Source of the DNA: Azohydromonas aeria
GTDB lineage: Bacteria; Pseudomonadota; Gammaproteobacteria; Burkholderiales; Burkholderiaceae_C
Length of the DNA: 64,000 bases
Assembly: GCF_009760915.1 (NCBI RefSeq)
Contig: NZ_VIDQ01000019.1
Location: 41,310 to 105,309 of the forward strand
Reading direction: 5' to 3'
Shown: positions 1 through 9,768 of the stretch, in pieces
Layout: each line of letters starts with the position of its first letter
How positions within the stretch are numbered: position 1 is the first letter of the stretch
Notes under the pieces: generated by a model
What the model saw: only the letters and a program-made list of their open reading frames with translations
What the model was told of the DNA's origin: nothing
Databases searched by the model: none
Translations under genes and position numbers: made by a program

Positions 1-291
1 CTGACCAAGGCCGGCCTGCCCCCGGTGCTGGCCTACGGCGTGTACGTCGGCGAGGTGGTGGCGCCGCTGCTGCTGATCGTCGGGCTGTTCACGCGCGCGG
101 CGGCGCTGGTCGTGGTGGTCAACATGCTGGTGGCCATCGGCCTGGTGCACATGGGCGAGATCGGCCAGATCACGCGCACCGGCGGCTGGGCGCTGGAGCT
201 GCAGGGCATGTACCTGTTCGGTGCGCTGGCCGTGGCGCTGCTGGGCGCGGGCCGCTACAGCGTCGGGGGCTTGCGCGGGCGCTGGAACTGA
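1..291 (+). CDS. DoxX family membrane protein (C-terminal part)
   Basis: The reading frame is open from base 1, so the true start lies left of the window; 96 residues are visible. The fragment has two clear hydrophobic segments (LLLIVGLFTRAAALVVVVNM and the stretch around YLFGALAVALLGAG) separated by a loop ending in GGWALELQ. This layout is typical of DoxX/DoxD-type small membrane proteins, which are usually 130-150 residues with four helices. Family members are often linked to redox or sulfur stress, but nothing here defines a reaction. The gene stops 80 bases before a SirB-like gene on the same strand. Confidence 0.8.
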   Translation: MTKAGLPPVLAYGVYVGEVVAPLLLIVGLFTRAAALVVVVNMLVAIGLVHMGEIGQITRTGGWALELQGMYLFGALAVALLGAGRYSVGGLRGRWN

Positions 292-371
292 AGCGGCGCC
301 CGGCCGCATCAGCCGCATTAGGCTTGGCGCTTTCGACCTGTCCGGCGCCCATGCGGGCGCCGGCTCGCGCC

Positions 372-779
372 ATGGCCCTGACCGAGCACTACTTCCTCCT
401 CAAGCAGGCCCACGTGGGCTTCGTCTACCTCAGCGGCAGCCTGTTCGCGCTGCGCGGCGCGGCGCTGCTGGCCGGCGCGCGCTGGCCGATGGCGGTGCCG
501 CTGCGCATTGCCGCCGTCGCCATCGACACCGCCCTCGTCGTCGCCGCGCTGCTGGTGCTCGCCGCGCTGCAGTGGATGCCCCTGTCGGCCGGCTGGCTGC
601 ACGTGAAGCTGGCGCTGCTGGTGGCCTATGTCGGCATCGGCACCTTCGTGCTCAAGCGCGCACGCAGTCGCTTGCAACGCTTGCTGGGCTGGCTGCTGGC
701 GCTGGCGGTGTTCGGGTTCATGATCTCGGTGGCGCGCGCCCACCATCCGCTCGGACTGCTGCACGGCCTGGCCGGGTAA
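372..779 (+). CDS. SirB family integral membrane protein
   Basis: A 135-residue, almost wholly hydrophobic protein beginning MALTEHYFLLKQAHVGFVYL. The N-terminal K-x-x-H pattern and about four transmembrane helices match SirB2-type proteins (Pfam SirB), whose biochemical role is unknown. An upstream ATG at 324 would add a non-hydrophobic arginine/proline-rich tail, so the ATG at 372 was chosen. It sits between DoxX and a hemerythrin gene on the same strand. The assignment is by family resemblance only. Confidence 0.75.
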   Translation: MALTEHYFLLKQAHVGFVYLSGSLFALRGAALLAGARWPMAVPLRIAAVAIDTALVVAALLVLAALQWMPLSAGWLHVKLALLVAYVGIGTFVLKRARSRLQRLLGWLLALAVFGFMISVARAHHPLGLLHGLAG

Positions 780-863
780 GCCATCCGGGCCGCCGGGCGG
801 CATGCGCGCACCATGGGAACGCGGCTTGCCGCCATCGAGGCTCACATTCCGGAGGCCCACTTC

Positions 864-1454
864 ATGAACCAGTTCCTGAGCAAGATCTCGCCCAGCATCA
901 CGAACATGATCCGCATGGATCACACCCATGTGCTGGCCACCTTCCACCAGTACGAAGTGGACACCCCGCCCAAGACCAAGCAGGCCCTGGCCAAGACGGT
1001 GTGCCTGGCGCTGGAAATCCATGCCCAGCTCGAAGAGGAAATCTTCTACCCCGCCATGCGCGAGGCGCAGAGCGACAACGCCGTGCTCGACAAGAGCGTG
1101 CCCGAGCACGACGAGATGCGCACGCTGATCGCGCGGCTGCGCACGCTGGACCCGACCGACCCGGAGCACGACCGCGTCTTCATGTCGCTGATGCGCGCCG
1201 TGATGCACCACGTCGCCGACGAGGAGACGACGCTGCTGCCGCAGGCCGAGCTGGGCCTGGCCGACCGGCTGGGCGAGCTCGGCGCGAAGATGACCAAGCG
1301 CCGCCTGGAGCTGTCGGCCCCGCACGCCGGCGAGATCGCCTCCAACACCGTGCGCACCATGCCGGCGAGCTCCATGGCGCTGGCCGCCGGCGCGCTGCTC
1401 ATGGGCGGCTACATGCTCAAGCAGACCTTCCGGCACCGCCGCCACGTGGACTGA
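864..1454 (+). CDS. Hemerythrin HHE cation-binding domain protein
   Basis: The 196-residue protein has the histidine/acidic spacing of a hemerythrin-like four-helix bundle: MDHTHVLATFHQYE, then an acidic HAQLEEEIFYPAM, EHDEMRTL, and HHVADEETTLLP. These residues would hold a di-iron centre that binds oxygen or senses nitrosative/oxidative stress. The C-terminus (about residues 170-190) contains a short hydrophobic stretch, AASSMALAAGALLMGGYML in essence, suggesting a membrane anchor. The start at 864 was preferred over an in-frame ATG at 813 because GGAGG lies at about 850-854. A strong intrinsic terminator follows. Confidence 0.88.
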   Translation: MNQFLSKISPSITNMIRMDHTHVLATFHQYEVDTPPKTKQALAKTVCLALEIHAQLEEEIFYPAMREAQSDNAVLDKSVPEHDEMRTLIARLRTLDPTDPEHDRVFMSLMRAVMHHVADEETTLLPQAELGLADRLGELGAKMTKRRLELSAPHAGEIASNTVRTMPASSMALAAGALLMGGYMLKQTFRHRRHVD

Positions 1455-1488
1455 CGCAGCCGCGGTCCGCCCTCACCTCCCTGACAGA

Positions 1489-1515
1489 CCGGGCCCGCGG
1501 GCCCGGTTTTCTTTT
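1489..1515 (+). terminator. Intrinsic terminator after the hemerythrin gene
   Basis: A perfect GC dyad, CCGGGCCCGCGGGCCCGG at 1489-1506, is followed directly by TTTTCTTTT. It lies 34 bases past the hemerythrin stop codon. From here to 1717 I see no further gene. Confidence 0.85.
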
Positions 1516-1717
1516 GGGCGCTCCCCGGGCTCGCGGCTCCGGCATTCCGTCACGCCCGGGGCCCCGGCGTGGCAAGGGGCGGGCGGAGCCGTGAAGTCCT
1601 GGGCGGCGGGGCGGCGGCGGGATCGGGTCCAATCACGGGCATGACGCCGCGGCCCGACGCCCAGCCGATTCCGGCCTGCGGCGGCGCCGCACGATCCCCG
1701 TCCGAAAGCCTGCCCCC

Positions 1718-2038
1718 GTGAACGATCTCGCCCACAACCGACACCTGTTCATCGAAGACCTCGCGCGCCGGCTGCACGCCCTGGAAAGCGGCCAGCGCCG
1801 CATGAACGCCCTGGACTACCGGGTGCACGCGCGCATGCTGCGCCACGCCCTGGCCGGCATCCCGCGCCGCCAGCTGCAGGTGCTCATGACCTACGGCGTG
1901 GTGTGCGAGGTGATGGACAACCGCGGCTTCGATGAAGCTGCCCTGCTGCAGAGCGCCGGCCCCGGAGCGCGCGTGCTGCGCGAGCACACCGACGCGCTGC
2001 TGCGCCGGCTGCGCGACGGCAGCCGCGAGGCGGCGTAA
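1718..2038 (+). CDS. Hypothetical protein, 106 residues
   Basis: Starts with GTG at 1718. The protein (MNDLAHNRHLFIEDLARRLH...) is polar, rich in Arg, Leu and Ala, and predicted mostly helical, with no signal peptide or membrane segment. I do not recognise a family. Support is limited to a coherent, soluble-looking composition with no better ORF on the other strand, and a position between two well-defined genes. It converges with the DUF1854 gene 46 bases downstream. Confidence 0.5.
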   Translation: MNDLAHNRHLFIEDLARRLHALESGQRRMNALDYRVHARMLRHALAGIPRRQLQVLMTYGVVCEVMDNRGFDEAALLQSAGPGARVLREHTDALLRRLRDGSREAA

Positions 2039-2084
2039 GCGGGCCAAGCCCTGCCTGTCGGCTGACGGCCGATTGCGCGCAACG

Positions 2085-2576
2085 CTACAGGAACCGCTCC
2101 AGCAGCTTCCTCGACCCCTTGTCGAGCGCGAAGCGGTCGGCCCGGAACTGCACGCCGTCAGCGCTGGTGATCAGCAGCAGCCCGCCGGCCAGGCGGCGGA
2201 TGTCCTCCTCGGCCTTGAGCACGAACCGGGCATCGCCGCGGTCGGTGCGCACCTGCCAGGTGCTGGGCACCGTGAAGGTGGACACCGACAGCAGCTGCTC
2301 GATGCGCGGCATGAACTCGCGCGCGGCCAGCTCCTCCTCCACCAGCGCGCGCGCCGCGGGCGTGAGCGCGTCCATGCGCTCGACCCAGGCCAGCTCGTGG
2401 CCGTCCGGCCCCACCAGCGACAGCCCCTCCAGCGGCGCCGCGATCGGAAAGGCGCGCACCGGCGTCACGCCCACGTGCTCGCGCCCCTGGGCGTCGGTGA
2501 GCACCAGGCGGCCGAAGGCGTTGCGCGCCAGGCGGAAGCCGCTCGCCTCGGTGGCGGTCGTGGTTGCATCGGCCAT
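2085..2576 (-). CDS. DUF1854 protein associated with cyanophycin metabolism
   Basis: A 163-residue soluble protein containing FRLARNAFGRLVLTD near the N-terminus and the VTPVRAFPIAAPLEGLSLVG and ELAWVERMDAL segments typical of DUF1854. Proteins of this family are repeatedly found beside cyanophycin synthetase genes; their activity is unknown. It starts 3 bases after the stop codon of the ABC transporter gene, so the two are almost certainly co-transcribed and perhaps translationally coupled. The two-gene unit diverges from cphA'/cphA, which supports a shared role in cyanophycin handling. Confidence 0.85.
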   Translation of the reverse strand: MADATTTATEASGFRLARNAFGRLVLTDAQGREHVGVTPVRAFPIAAPLEGLSLVGPDGHELAWVERMDALTPAARALVEEELAAREFMPRIEQLLSVSTFTVPSTWQVRTDRGDARFVLKAEEDIRRLAGGLLLITSADGVQFRADRFALDKGSRKLLERFL

Positions 2577-2579
2577 GGA

Positions 2580-4853
2580 TCACACCTCCCCGGTCTGGCG
2601 CGCCACGTGCGCCTCGAGCGCGCGCGGCACCTGCGGCTCGGTATCGACGTTGCGCGCCTGCGCCTCGTACAGCCGCCAGTAGGCGCCCTGCCTTTCCATC
2701 AGCTCGTCGTGCGGCCCCACTTCCACCACTCGGCCGCGGTCCATCACCACCAGGCGGTCGGCCTTGCGCAGCGTCGAGAGCCGGTGCGCGATGGCGATGG
2801 TGGTGCGGCCCTGCACCAGGTTGTCCAGGGCCTTCTGGATCTCGCCCTCGGTTTCCGTGTCCACGCTGGAGGTGGCCTCGTCGAGGATGAGGATGCGCGG
2901 GTCGATCAGCAGCGCGCGCGCGATCGAGATGCGCTGGCGCTCGCCGCCGGAGAGGCCCTGCCCGCGCTCGCCCACCATCGAGTCGTAGCCGTGCGGCAGC
3001 CGCAGGATGAACTCGTGGGCGTGCGCCGCGCGCGCCGCGGCCACAACCTGCTCGCGCGTGGCGTCGGGGCGGCCGTAGGCGATGTTCTCGGCGATGGTGC
3101 CGAAGAACAAAAACGGCTCCTGCAGCACCAGCCCGATGTGGCGCCGGTAGTCGGCCACGCGGAAGCGCCGGATGTCGGTGCCGTCGACGCGGATGGCGCC
3201 GTCGCTGATGTCGTAGAAGCGGCAGATCAGGTTGACCAGCGTGCTCTTGCCCGAGCCGCTGTGGCCGACCAGGCCGATCATCTCGCCGGGGCGGATGTCG
3301 AGGTCCAGGCCGCGGATGACGCTGCGGTTGCCGTAGCGGAAGGTCAGCCCGCGCATCTCGATGCGCCCTTCCACCCGGGGCAGCGGCACCGGCTGCGCCG
3401 GGTCGGGCACGTTGGAGACGTGGTCGAGGATGTCGAAGATGCGCTTGGCGCCGGCGGCGGCCTTCTGCGTCACGCTCACGATGCGGCTCATCGAGTCCAG
3501 CCGCGAGTAGAAGCGGCCGATGTAGGCGATGAAGGCGGTGAGCACGCCCACCGTGATCTCGCTGCGGCTGACCAGCCAGATGCCGAAGGCCCACACCACC
3601 AGCAGCCCCATCTCGGTCAGCAGCGTCACCGTGGGCGTGAACAGGCTCCAGGTGCGGTTGAGCCGGTCGTTGACCTCCAGGTTGTGGCGGTTGGCGTCCT
3701 TGAAGCGCTGCGCCTCGCGCGCCTCCTGCGCGAAGGCCTTCACGACGCGGATGCCGGGAATGGTGTCGGCCAGCACGTTGGTGACCTCGGACCAGACGCG
3801 GTCGATCTTCTCGAAGCCGGTGCGCAGCCGCTCGCGCACGGCGTGGATGAGCCAGCCGATGATGGGCAGCGGCAGCAGCGTCACCAGCGCCAGCCACGGG
3901 TTGATCGAGAACAGGATCACCGAGGTCATGGCGATCATCAGCACGTCGGTGGCGAAGTCCAGCGCGTGCAGCGACAGGAAGACGTTGATGCGGTCGGTCT
4001 CCGAGCCGATGCGCGCCAGCAGGTCGCCGGTGCGCTTGTTGCCGAAGTAGTCCAGCGACAGCGTCAGCAGGTGCTCGTACGTCGTGGTGCGCAGGTCCGC
4101 CCCGATGCGCTCGCTCACCAGCGCCAGCAGGTACGTGCGCGCCCAGCTCAGGCCCCAGGCCAGCAGCGCCGAGCCCAGCAGCCCGGCCAGCAGCCAGCCC
4201 ACCAGCGAGGTGTCGATGGCCTGGCCGTTCTGGAACGGGATCAGCACCCGGTCCATCAGCGGAATGGTCAGGTACGGCGGCACCAGCGTCGCGGCGGTGG
4301 AAGCCAGCGTGAGCAGGAAGCCCGCCAGCAGCCGGCCGCGGTAGGGCCGGGCGAAGCGGCCCAGGCGCAGCAGCACCCAGGTCGAGGTCGGCTTCGCCGG
4401 TCCCTTGACGCCGGCCTCCCGGGCCTCGGCGGCGTCGGCCGCGGCGGCCTCCTCGTCCTCGGCCGAGAGCAGCCCGGCGCGGCGCGACTGCTGCTGCTCG
4501 AAGGCGGCGATCAGGCGCTGCGCCGCCGGCCCCTGCGCCAGTGTGAAGCGCCACAGCGCCAGGCGCCGGTGCGCGTCCAGCAGCTCCAGCGTGCCCACGC
4601 CGGCGTGGTCGCTCAGGCGCAGCGCCAGGTCGCGCGTGAGCGGCCAGTCCTGCCAGCGCCCGTCGGCCGACACCGCCTGCAGCGTGCGCTCGGACAGCAC
4701 CAGCGCGCCGCCGTCGGCAAAGCGCAAATGGGCATCGAGGTCAACCTGCAGCGTCGCCAGCACGTTGTCGCCAGCTTCGAGGCGGGAGGGCAAGGCGACG
4801 CGCCAGGCGGCGCCGGCCTCGCCGGACAAGGGAGCGGAGTGTGAATTTGGCAT
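2580..4853 (-). CDS. ABC transporter, fused permease/ATPase, cyanophycin-locus type
   Basis: A 757-residue half-transporter. The first 150 or so residues form a soluble domain not found in ordinary MsbA-type exporters. Then comes a six-helix exporter domain (about 170-450) and a nucleotide-binding domain with Walker [10 protein letters not shown] (about 530), signature LSGGERQR (about 630), Walker [13 protein letters not shown] (about 655) and H-loop AIAHRLS (about 685). All catalytic motifs look intact. A TTG six bases upstream is possible, but the ATG at 4853 is simpler. Its pairing with DUF1854 and divergence from the cyanophycin synthetases match a recurring arrangement; the substrate is unknown and could be a cyanophycin precursor or breakdown product. 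Confidence 0.88.
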   Translation of the reverse strand: MPNSHSAPLSGEAGAAWRVALPSRLEAGDNVLATLQVDLDAHLRFADGGALVLSERTLQAVSADGRWQDWPLTRDLALRLSDHAGVGTLELLDAHRRLALWRFTLAQGPAAQRLIAAFEQQQSRRAGLLSAEDEEAAAADAAEAREAGVKGPAKPTSTWVLLRLGRFARPYRGRLLAGFLLTLASTAATLVPPYLTIPLMDRVLIPFQNGQAIDTSLVGWLLAGLLGSALLAWGLSWARTYLLALVSERIGADLRTTTYEHLLTLSLDYFGNKRTGDLLARIGSETDRINVFLSLHALDFATDVLMIAMTSVILFSINPWLALVTLLPLPIIGWLIHAVRERLRTGFEKIDRVWSEVTNVLADTIPGIRVVKAFAQEAREAQRFKDANRHNLEVNDRLNRTWSLFTPTVTLLTEMGLLVVWAFGIWLVSRSEITVGVLTAFIAYIGRFYSRLDSMSRIVSVTQKAAAGAKRIFDILDHVSNVPDPAQPVPLPRVEGRIEMRGLTFRYGNRSVIRGLDLDIRPGEMIGLVGHSGSGKSTLVNLICRFYDISDGAIRVDGTDIRRFRVADYRRHIGLVLQEPFLFFGTIAENIAYGRPDATREQVVAAARAAHAHEFILRLPHGYDSMVGERGQGLSGGERQRISIARALLIDPRILILDEATSSVDTETEGEIQKALDNLVQGRTTIAIAHRLSTLRKADRLVVMDRGRVVEVGPHDELMERQGAYWRLYEAQARNVDTEPQVPRALEAHVARQTGEV

Positions 4854-4998
4854 GGGCAATGGAGGCCCCCGGCGTGCGCCGCGGGGTCGGAATTCTCGCG
4901 CAAGCGGGCAACCGGCACACCTTCACGCGCGCCGCGCGAAAGCCACACCTTCAGCGAGCGGCACAATCCCGCACACGACCGGGACAGCATTACTGACC

Positions 4999-7173
4999 AT
5001 GAGCCCCAAGAACGACATCCGGCTGCTGCGCATCAACCACCTGCGCGGGCCCAACATCTGGACCTACCGACCCGCGCTGGAGGTCTGGCTGGACCTCGGC
5101 GAGCTGGAGGACTTCCCCTCGCACCTGATCCCGGGCTTCACCGACCGGCTGCTGGCGCTGCTGCCCAACCTGATGGAGCACCACTGCGGCGTCGGCGAGC
5201 GCGGCGGCTTCGTCGAGCGGCTGCGCGAGGGCACCTGGGCCGGCCACATCCTGGAGCACGTGGTCATCGAGCTGCTCAACCTCGCGGGCATGCCCACGGG
5301 CTTCGGCCAGACGCGCAGCACCTCGCAGCGCGGCGTCTACCGCATGGTGTTCCGCGCCCGCGACGAGCAGGTGGCGCGCGCCGCGCTGGCGCAGGGGCAC
5401 GCGCTGCTGATGTCGGCCATCAACGAGCGGCCCTTCGACGTGGCCGCCGCCGTCAACGTGGTGCGCGAGCAGCTCGACGACTGCTACCTCGGCCCCTCCA
5501 CTGCCGCCATCGTCGAGGCGGCCACCGAGCGCCGCATCCCGCACATCCGGCTCAACAGCGGCAACCTGGTGCAGCTCGGCCACGGCGCGCGCCAGCGCCG
5601 CATCTGGACGGCGGAAACCGACCGCACCAGCGCCATCGGCGAGGGCATCGCCGGCGACAAGGACCTCACCAAGACACTGCTGGCCGCCTGCGGCGTGCCG
5701 GTGCCCGAGGGCCGCGTGGTAGAGAGTCCGTCCGAGGCCTGGGAAGCCGCCGAGGACATCGGCGTGCCGGTGGTGGTGAAGCCCTCGGACGCCAACCACG
5801 GCCGCGGCGTGTCGCTGGAGCTGACCGAACAGGCCGACATCGAGGCCGCCTTCGGCATCGCCGACGCCGAGGGCTCCGAAGTGATCGTCGAGCGCTACGT
5901 GCGCGGCAACGAGCACCGGCTGCTGGTGGTGGGCGGCAAGCTCGTGGCCGCGGCGCGCGGCGAGAGCCTGTGGATCACCGGCGACGGCCAGGGCAGCGTG
6001 GTGCAGCTCATCGACAGCCAGCTCAATTCCGACCCGCGCCGCGGCGAGGCCGAGGACCTGCCGCTGGAGACCATCCGCCTGGAGCGCGAGCCGGTGATGC
6101 GCCAGCTGCTGCAGCGCCAGGGGCTGGACGGCGACTCGGTGCCGGCCGCCGGCCGGCGCGTGCTGGTGCAGCGCAACGGCAACATGGCCTTCGACTGCAC
6201 GCACGAGGTGCATCCGGAAGTCGCCGCCATGGCCGTGCTCGCGGCCAAGGTGGTGGGCCTGGACATTGCCGGCATCGACCTGGTGGCCGAGGACATTTCC
6301 AAGCCGCTGGAGGGCCAGCGCGGCGCCATCGTCGAGGTCAACGCCGGCCCGGGCCTGCTGATGCACCTGAAGCCCGCGGTGGGCACGCCGCAGCCGGTGG
6401 GCCGCGCCATCGTGGACCACCTCTTCGCCGAGGGCGAGAGCGGGCGCATCCCCATTGTCGGCGTGGCCGGCACGCGCGGCACGCACGTCACGGCGCGGCT
6501 GGTGGCGTGGCTGCTGCACCTGCGCGGCACGCCCGTGGGCCTGGCGTGCCGCGACGGCCTGTTCATGGAGAACCGCCTGGTGCAGGGCGGCCACCGCGCC
6601 GACTGGGCATCGGGCCACCGGCTGCTGATGAACCGCCGCATCGAGGCCGCCGTGGTCGAGAACGGCCCGCTGTCGATCCTGAGCGACGGCCTGGCCTACG
6701 ACCGCTGCCACGTCGGCATCGTCACCGACCTCGAAGGCGCCGAGCTGCTCGCCGACCACGACATCCGCGACGCCGACCAGCTGCCCAAGGTGCTGCGCAC
6801 CCAGGTGGACGTGGTGCTCGACGACGGCGTGGCCGTGCTCAATGCCGGCGACGAGCGCGTCGCGGCGCTGGCCGCGCTGTGCGACGGCGAGTCGATCCTG
6901 TACGCGCTCGACGCGGACAACGCCGCGCTGGCCGCGCACGTGGAAGGCGGCGGCCGCGCCGTGCGGCTGCAGGGCCGCGGCGCCGAGCTGCTGGCACCCG
7001 ACGCGCAGCCGCAGCGCATCGAGCTGGGCCCCTGGGGCGAAGGCGCCCGGGCCGAGGCCGTGCTGCCCGCCGTGGCCGCCGCCTGGGCGCTGGGCATCGC
7101 CCCGGCCCTGATCCGTGCCGGCATCGAAACCTTCGATGCCGAGCTGGCGCGCAACCCGAATCCGAACCGCTGA
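4999..7173 (+). CDS. cphA': Cyanophycin synthetase-like protein CphA' with degenerate Mur-ligase domain
   Basis: 724 residues, collinear with the CphA encoded next. The N-terminal domain (about 1-160) and the ATP-grasp domain (about 160-480, with KPSDANHGRGVS and EVNAGPGLLMHL) look complete. The Mur-ligase-like half begins near residue 487, but its P-loop reads GTRGTHVT where CphA has GTNGKTTVT, so the phosphate-binding lysine is missing. The protein also ends about 120 residues early, lacking the last Mur-type domain. In true CphA the ATP-grasp half adds Asp and the Mur half adds Arg. One working ATP site suggests a CphA2-like role (joining beta-Asp-Arg dipeptides) or a helper role. Its stop overlaps the cphA start (TGATG). 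Confidence 0.88.
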   Translation: MSPKNDIRLLRINHLRGPNIWTYRPALEVWLDLGELEDFPSHLIPGFTDRLLALLPNLMEHHCGVGERGGFVERLREGTWAGHILEHVVIELLNLAGMPTGFGQTRSTSQRGVYRMVFRARDEQVARAALAQGHALLMSAINERPFDVAAAVNVVREQLDDCYLGPSTAAIVEAATERRIPHIRLNSGNLVQLGHGARQRRIWTAETDRTSAIGEGIAGDKDLTKTLLAACGVPVPEGRVVESPSEAWEAAEDIGVPVVVKPSDANHGRGVSLELTEQADIEAAFGIADAEGSEVIVERYVRGNEHRLLVVGGKLVAAARGESLWITGDGQGSVVQLIDSQLNSDPRRGEAEDLPLETIRLEREPVMRQLLQRQGLDGDSVPAAGRRVLVQRNGNMAFDCTHEVHPEVAAMAVLAAKVVGLDIAGIDLVAEDISKPLEGQRGAIVEVNAGPGLLMHLKPAVGTPQPVGRAIVDHLFAEGESGRIPIVGVAGTRGTHVTARLVAWLLHLRGTPVGLACRDGLFMENRLVQGGHRADWASGHRLLMNRRIEAAVVENGPLSILSDGLAYDRCHVGIVTDLEGAELLADHDIRDADQLPKVLRTQVDVVLDDGVAVLNAGDERVAALAALCDGESILYALDADNAALAAHVEGGGRAVRLQGRGAELLAPDAQPQRIELGPWGEGARAEAVLPAVAAAWALGIAPALIRAGIETFDAELARNPNPNR

Positions 7174-9728
7174 TGAACGTCTCACGCATCCGGGCCCTGC
7201 GCGGCCCCAACCTCTGGAGCCGCCACACCGCCATCGAGGCCGTGGTGGCCTGCGAGGGCGCCGAAAACGCCCTTGCCGACATGCCCGGCTTCGAGTCCCG
7301 GCTGCGCCAGCGCTTTCCGGGGCTGGCCACGCTGCCGCGCGGCGCCGGCCTGGCGCACGTGCTCGAAGCCGCCACGCTCAACCTGCAGGCCCAGGCCGGC
7401 TGCCCGGTCACCTTCAGCCGCACCCAGCCCACGCTCGATGCCGGCGTGTACCAGGTGGTGGTCGAGTACACCGAGGAGGCCGTGGGCCGCATGGCCTTCG
7501 ACACCGCGCGCGCGCTGGTGGACGCGGCGCTGGCCGACGCCGCCTTCGACCTCGACGCCGCGCTGGCCGCGCTGCGCGAGAAGGACGAGGACGTGCGCCT
7601 GGGCCCCTCCACCGGCTCCATCGTCGCCGCGGCGCTGGCGCGCGGCATCCCGTACCGGCGCCTGACCGAGGGCAGCCTGGTGCAGTTCGGCTGGGGCGCC
7701 AGGCAGCGCCGCATCTGGGCCGCCGAGGTGGACACCACCAGCGCCGTGTCCGAGTCCATCGCGCAGGACAAGGACCTGACCAAGAAGCTGCTGGCCGCCG
7801 CAGGCGTGCCGGTGCCCATCGGCCGGCCCGTGGCCAGCATGGACGAGGCCTGGGAAGTCGCCAACGAGATCGGGCTGCCGGTGGTGCTCAAGCCGCTGGA
7901 CGGCAACCAGGGCAAGGGCGTGACGGTCAACGTCGCCACGCGCGAGCACATGGAGATCGCCTACCGGGTGGCCGCCGAGATCGGCGAGGTGCTGGTCGAG
8001 AAGTTCCTGCCCGGCAGCGACTACCGGCTGCTCGTGGTCGGCGACCGGCTCGTGGCCGCGGCGCGGCGCGACCCGCCGCAGGTCGCAGGCGACGGCGTGC
8101 ACACCGTGCGCGAGCTGGTCGAGCAGGTCAACGCCGACCCCAGGCGCGGCGACGGCCACGCCACCTCGCTGACCAAGATCCGCCTGGACGACATCGCGCT
8201 GGCGCGGCTGGACGTGCAGGGCCTCACGCCGGAGTCCGTGCCCGAGAAGGGCCGCCGCGTGACGCTGCGCAACAACGCCAACCTCTCCACCGGCGGCTCC
8301 GCCACCGACGTCACCGACGACGTGCACCCGGAAGTGGCCGCGCGCGCCGTGGCGGCGGCGCAGATGATCGGGCTGCACATCTGCGGCGTGGACGTGGTGT
8401 GCGAGAGCGTGCTGCGCCCGCTGGAGGAACAGAGCGGCGGCGTGGTCGAGGTCAATGCCGCGCCGGGGCTGCGCATGCACCTGTCGCCCTCGTACGGCAA
8501 GGGCCGCAACGTGGGCGAGGCCATGATCGGCCGCCTCTACGCGCCGGGCGACGACGGGCGCATCCCGGTGGTGGCCGTCACCGGCACCAACGGCAAGACC
8601 ACCGTGACGCGGCTGATCGCGCACCTGTTCGCCAGCGCCGGCCTGCGCGTGGGCATGACCAACACCGACGGCGTCTACGTCAACGGCCGCCAGACCGACA
8701 GCGGCGACTGCAGCGGCCCCAAGAGCGCGCGCAACGTGCTGCTGCACCCGGAGGTGGACGCGGCCGTGTTCGAGACCGCGCGCGGCGGCGTGCTGCGCGA
8801 GGGCCTGGGCTTCGACCGCTGCAGCGTGGCCGTGGTCACCAACATCGGCGCGGGCGACCACCTGGGGCTGAACTACATCACCACGGTCGAGGACCTGGCG
8901 GTGCTCAAGCGCGTGATCGTGCAGAACGTGGCCGAGAGCGGCTACGCGGTGCTCAACGCCGCGGACCCGACCGTGGCGGCCATGGCGCACGTGTGCCCGG
9001 GCAAGGTGATCTTCTTCGCCGCCGACCGGCACCACCCGCTCATGGCCACGCACCGCGCGCAGGGCCAGCGCACCGTGTTCGTGGACGGCGACGCCGTGAT
9101 CGCCGCCGAGGGCACCTGGCGCGAGAGCCTGCCGCTGCGCGACATCCCGCTGACGCGTTCCGGCTCGATCGGCTTCCAGGTCGAGAACGTGATGGCCGCC
9201 GTCGCCGCGGCCTGGGCCTCGGGGTTGAGCTGGGACGCGGTGCGCCGCGGGCTGGCCAGCTTCGTCAACGACGCGCACAACGCGCCGGGGCGCTTCAACG
9301 TCATGGACTACCGCGGCGCCACGCTGATCGCCGACTACGGCCACAACCCCGACGCCATGCGCGCGCTGGTGGCGGCCATCTCGACCATGCCGGCGAAGAA
9401 GCGCTCGGTGGTAATCAGCGGCGCCGGCGACCGGCGCGACGAGGACATCACCGAGCAGACGCAGATCCTGGGCGCGGCCTTTGACGAGGTCGTGCTCTAC
9501 CAGGACCAGGCGCAGCGCGGGCGCGCCGACGGCGAGGTCATCGCGCTGCTGCGCCAGGGCCTGCAGGGCGCGGCGCGCACGCGCCACGTCGAGGAGATCC
9601 GCGGCGAGTTCGTCGCCATCGACTCGGCGCTGTCGCGGCTGCAGCCGGGCGACCTGTGCCTGATCCTCATCGACCAGGTGGAAGAGGCGCTGGCGCACCT
9701 GGCGCAGCGCTGCGCCGAGGCCGCCTGA
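7173..9728 (+). CDS. cphA: Cyanophycin synthetase CphA
   Basis: 851 residues, the usual length for CphA. It elongates multi-L-arginyl-poly-L-aspartate, a cytoplasmic nitrogen and carbon store, using two ATP sites. Domains: N-terminal (about 1-150); ATP-grasp (about 160-460) with KPLDGNQGKGVTV and EVNAAPGLRMHL; Mur-ligase-like (about 465-851) with intact P-loop GTNGKTTVTRL at about 470 and the downstream NTDGVYV and DYGHNPDAMRAL segments. The ATG at 7173 shares one base with the cphA' stop, so translation is probably coupled. No cyanophycinase gene (cphB) is present in the window. Confidence 0.95.
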   Translation: MNVSRIRALRGPNLWSRHTAIEAVVACEGAENALADMPGFESRLRQRFPGLATLPRGAGLAHVLEAATLNLQAQAGCPVTFSRTQPTLDAGVYQVVVEYTEEAVGRMAFDTARALVDAALADAAFDLDAALAALREKDEDVRLGPSTGSIVAAALARGIPYRRLTEGSLVQFGWGARQRRIWAAEVDTTSAVSESIAQDKDLTKKLLAAAGVPVPIGRPVASMDEAWEVANEIGLPVVLKPLDGNQGKGVTVNVATREHMEIAYRVAAEIGEVLVEKFLPGSDYRLLVVGDRLVAAARRDPPQVAGDGVHTVRELVEQVNADPRRGDGHATSLTKIRLDDIALARLDVQGLTPESVPEKGRRVTLRNNANLSTGGSATDVTDDVHPEVAARAVAAAQMIGLHICGVDVVCESVLRPLEEQSGGVVEVNAAPGLRMHLSPSYGKGRNVGEAMIGRLYAPGDDGRIPVVAVTGTNGKTTVTRLIAHLFASAGLRVGMTNTDGVYVNGRQTDSGDCSGPKSARNVLLHPEVDAAVFETARGGVLREGLGFDRCSVAVVTNIGAGDHLGLNYITTVEDLAVLKRVIVQNVAESGYAVLNAADPTVAAMAHVCPGKVIFFAADRHHPLMATHRAQGQRTVFVDGDAVIAAEGTWRESLPLRDIPLTRSGSIGFQVENVMAAVAAAWASGLSWDAVRRGLASFVNDAHNAPGRFNVMDYRGATLIADYGHNPDAMRALVAAISTMPAKKRSVVISGAGDRRDEDITEQTQILGAAFDEVVLYQDQAQRGRADGEVIALLRQGLQGAARTRHVEEIRGEFVAIDSALSRLQPGDLCLILIDQVEEALAHLAQRCAEAA

Positions 9729-9768
9729 GAGGCCTGGAGCCCGGGGCGGCACGCGTGACCGGGCCGTC

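Noticed and set aside
1932..4844. 970-residue plus-strand ORF across the ABC transporter region
   Set aside because: It is antisense to an ABC protein with all ATPase motifs; its His/Arg/Gln-rich low-complexity product is typical of shadow frames in GC-rich DNA.
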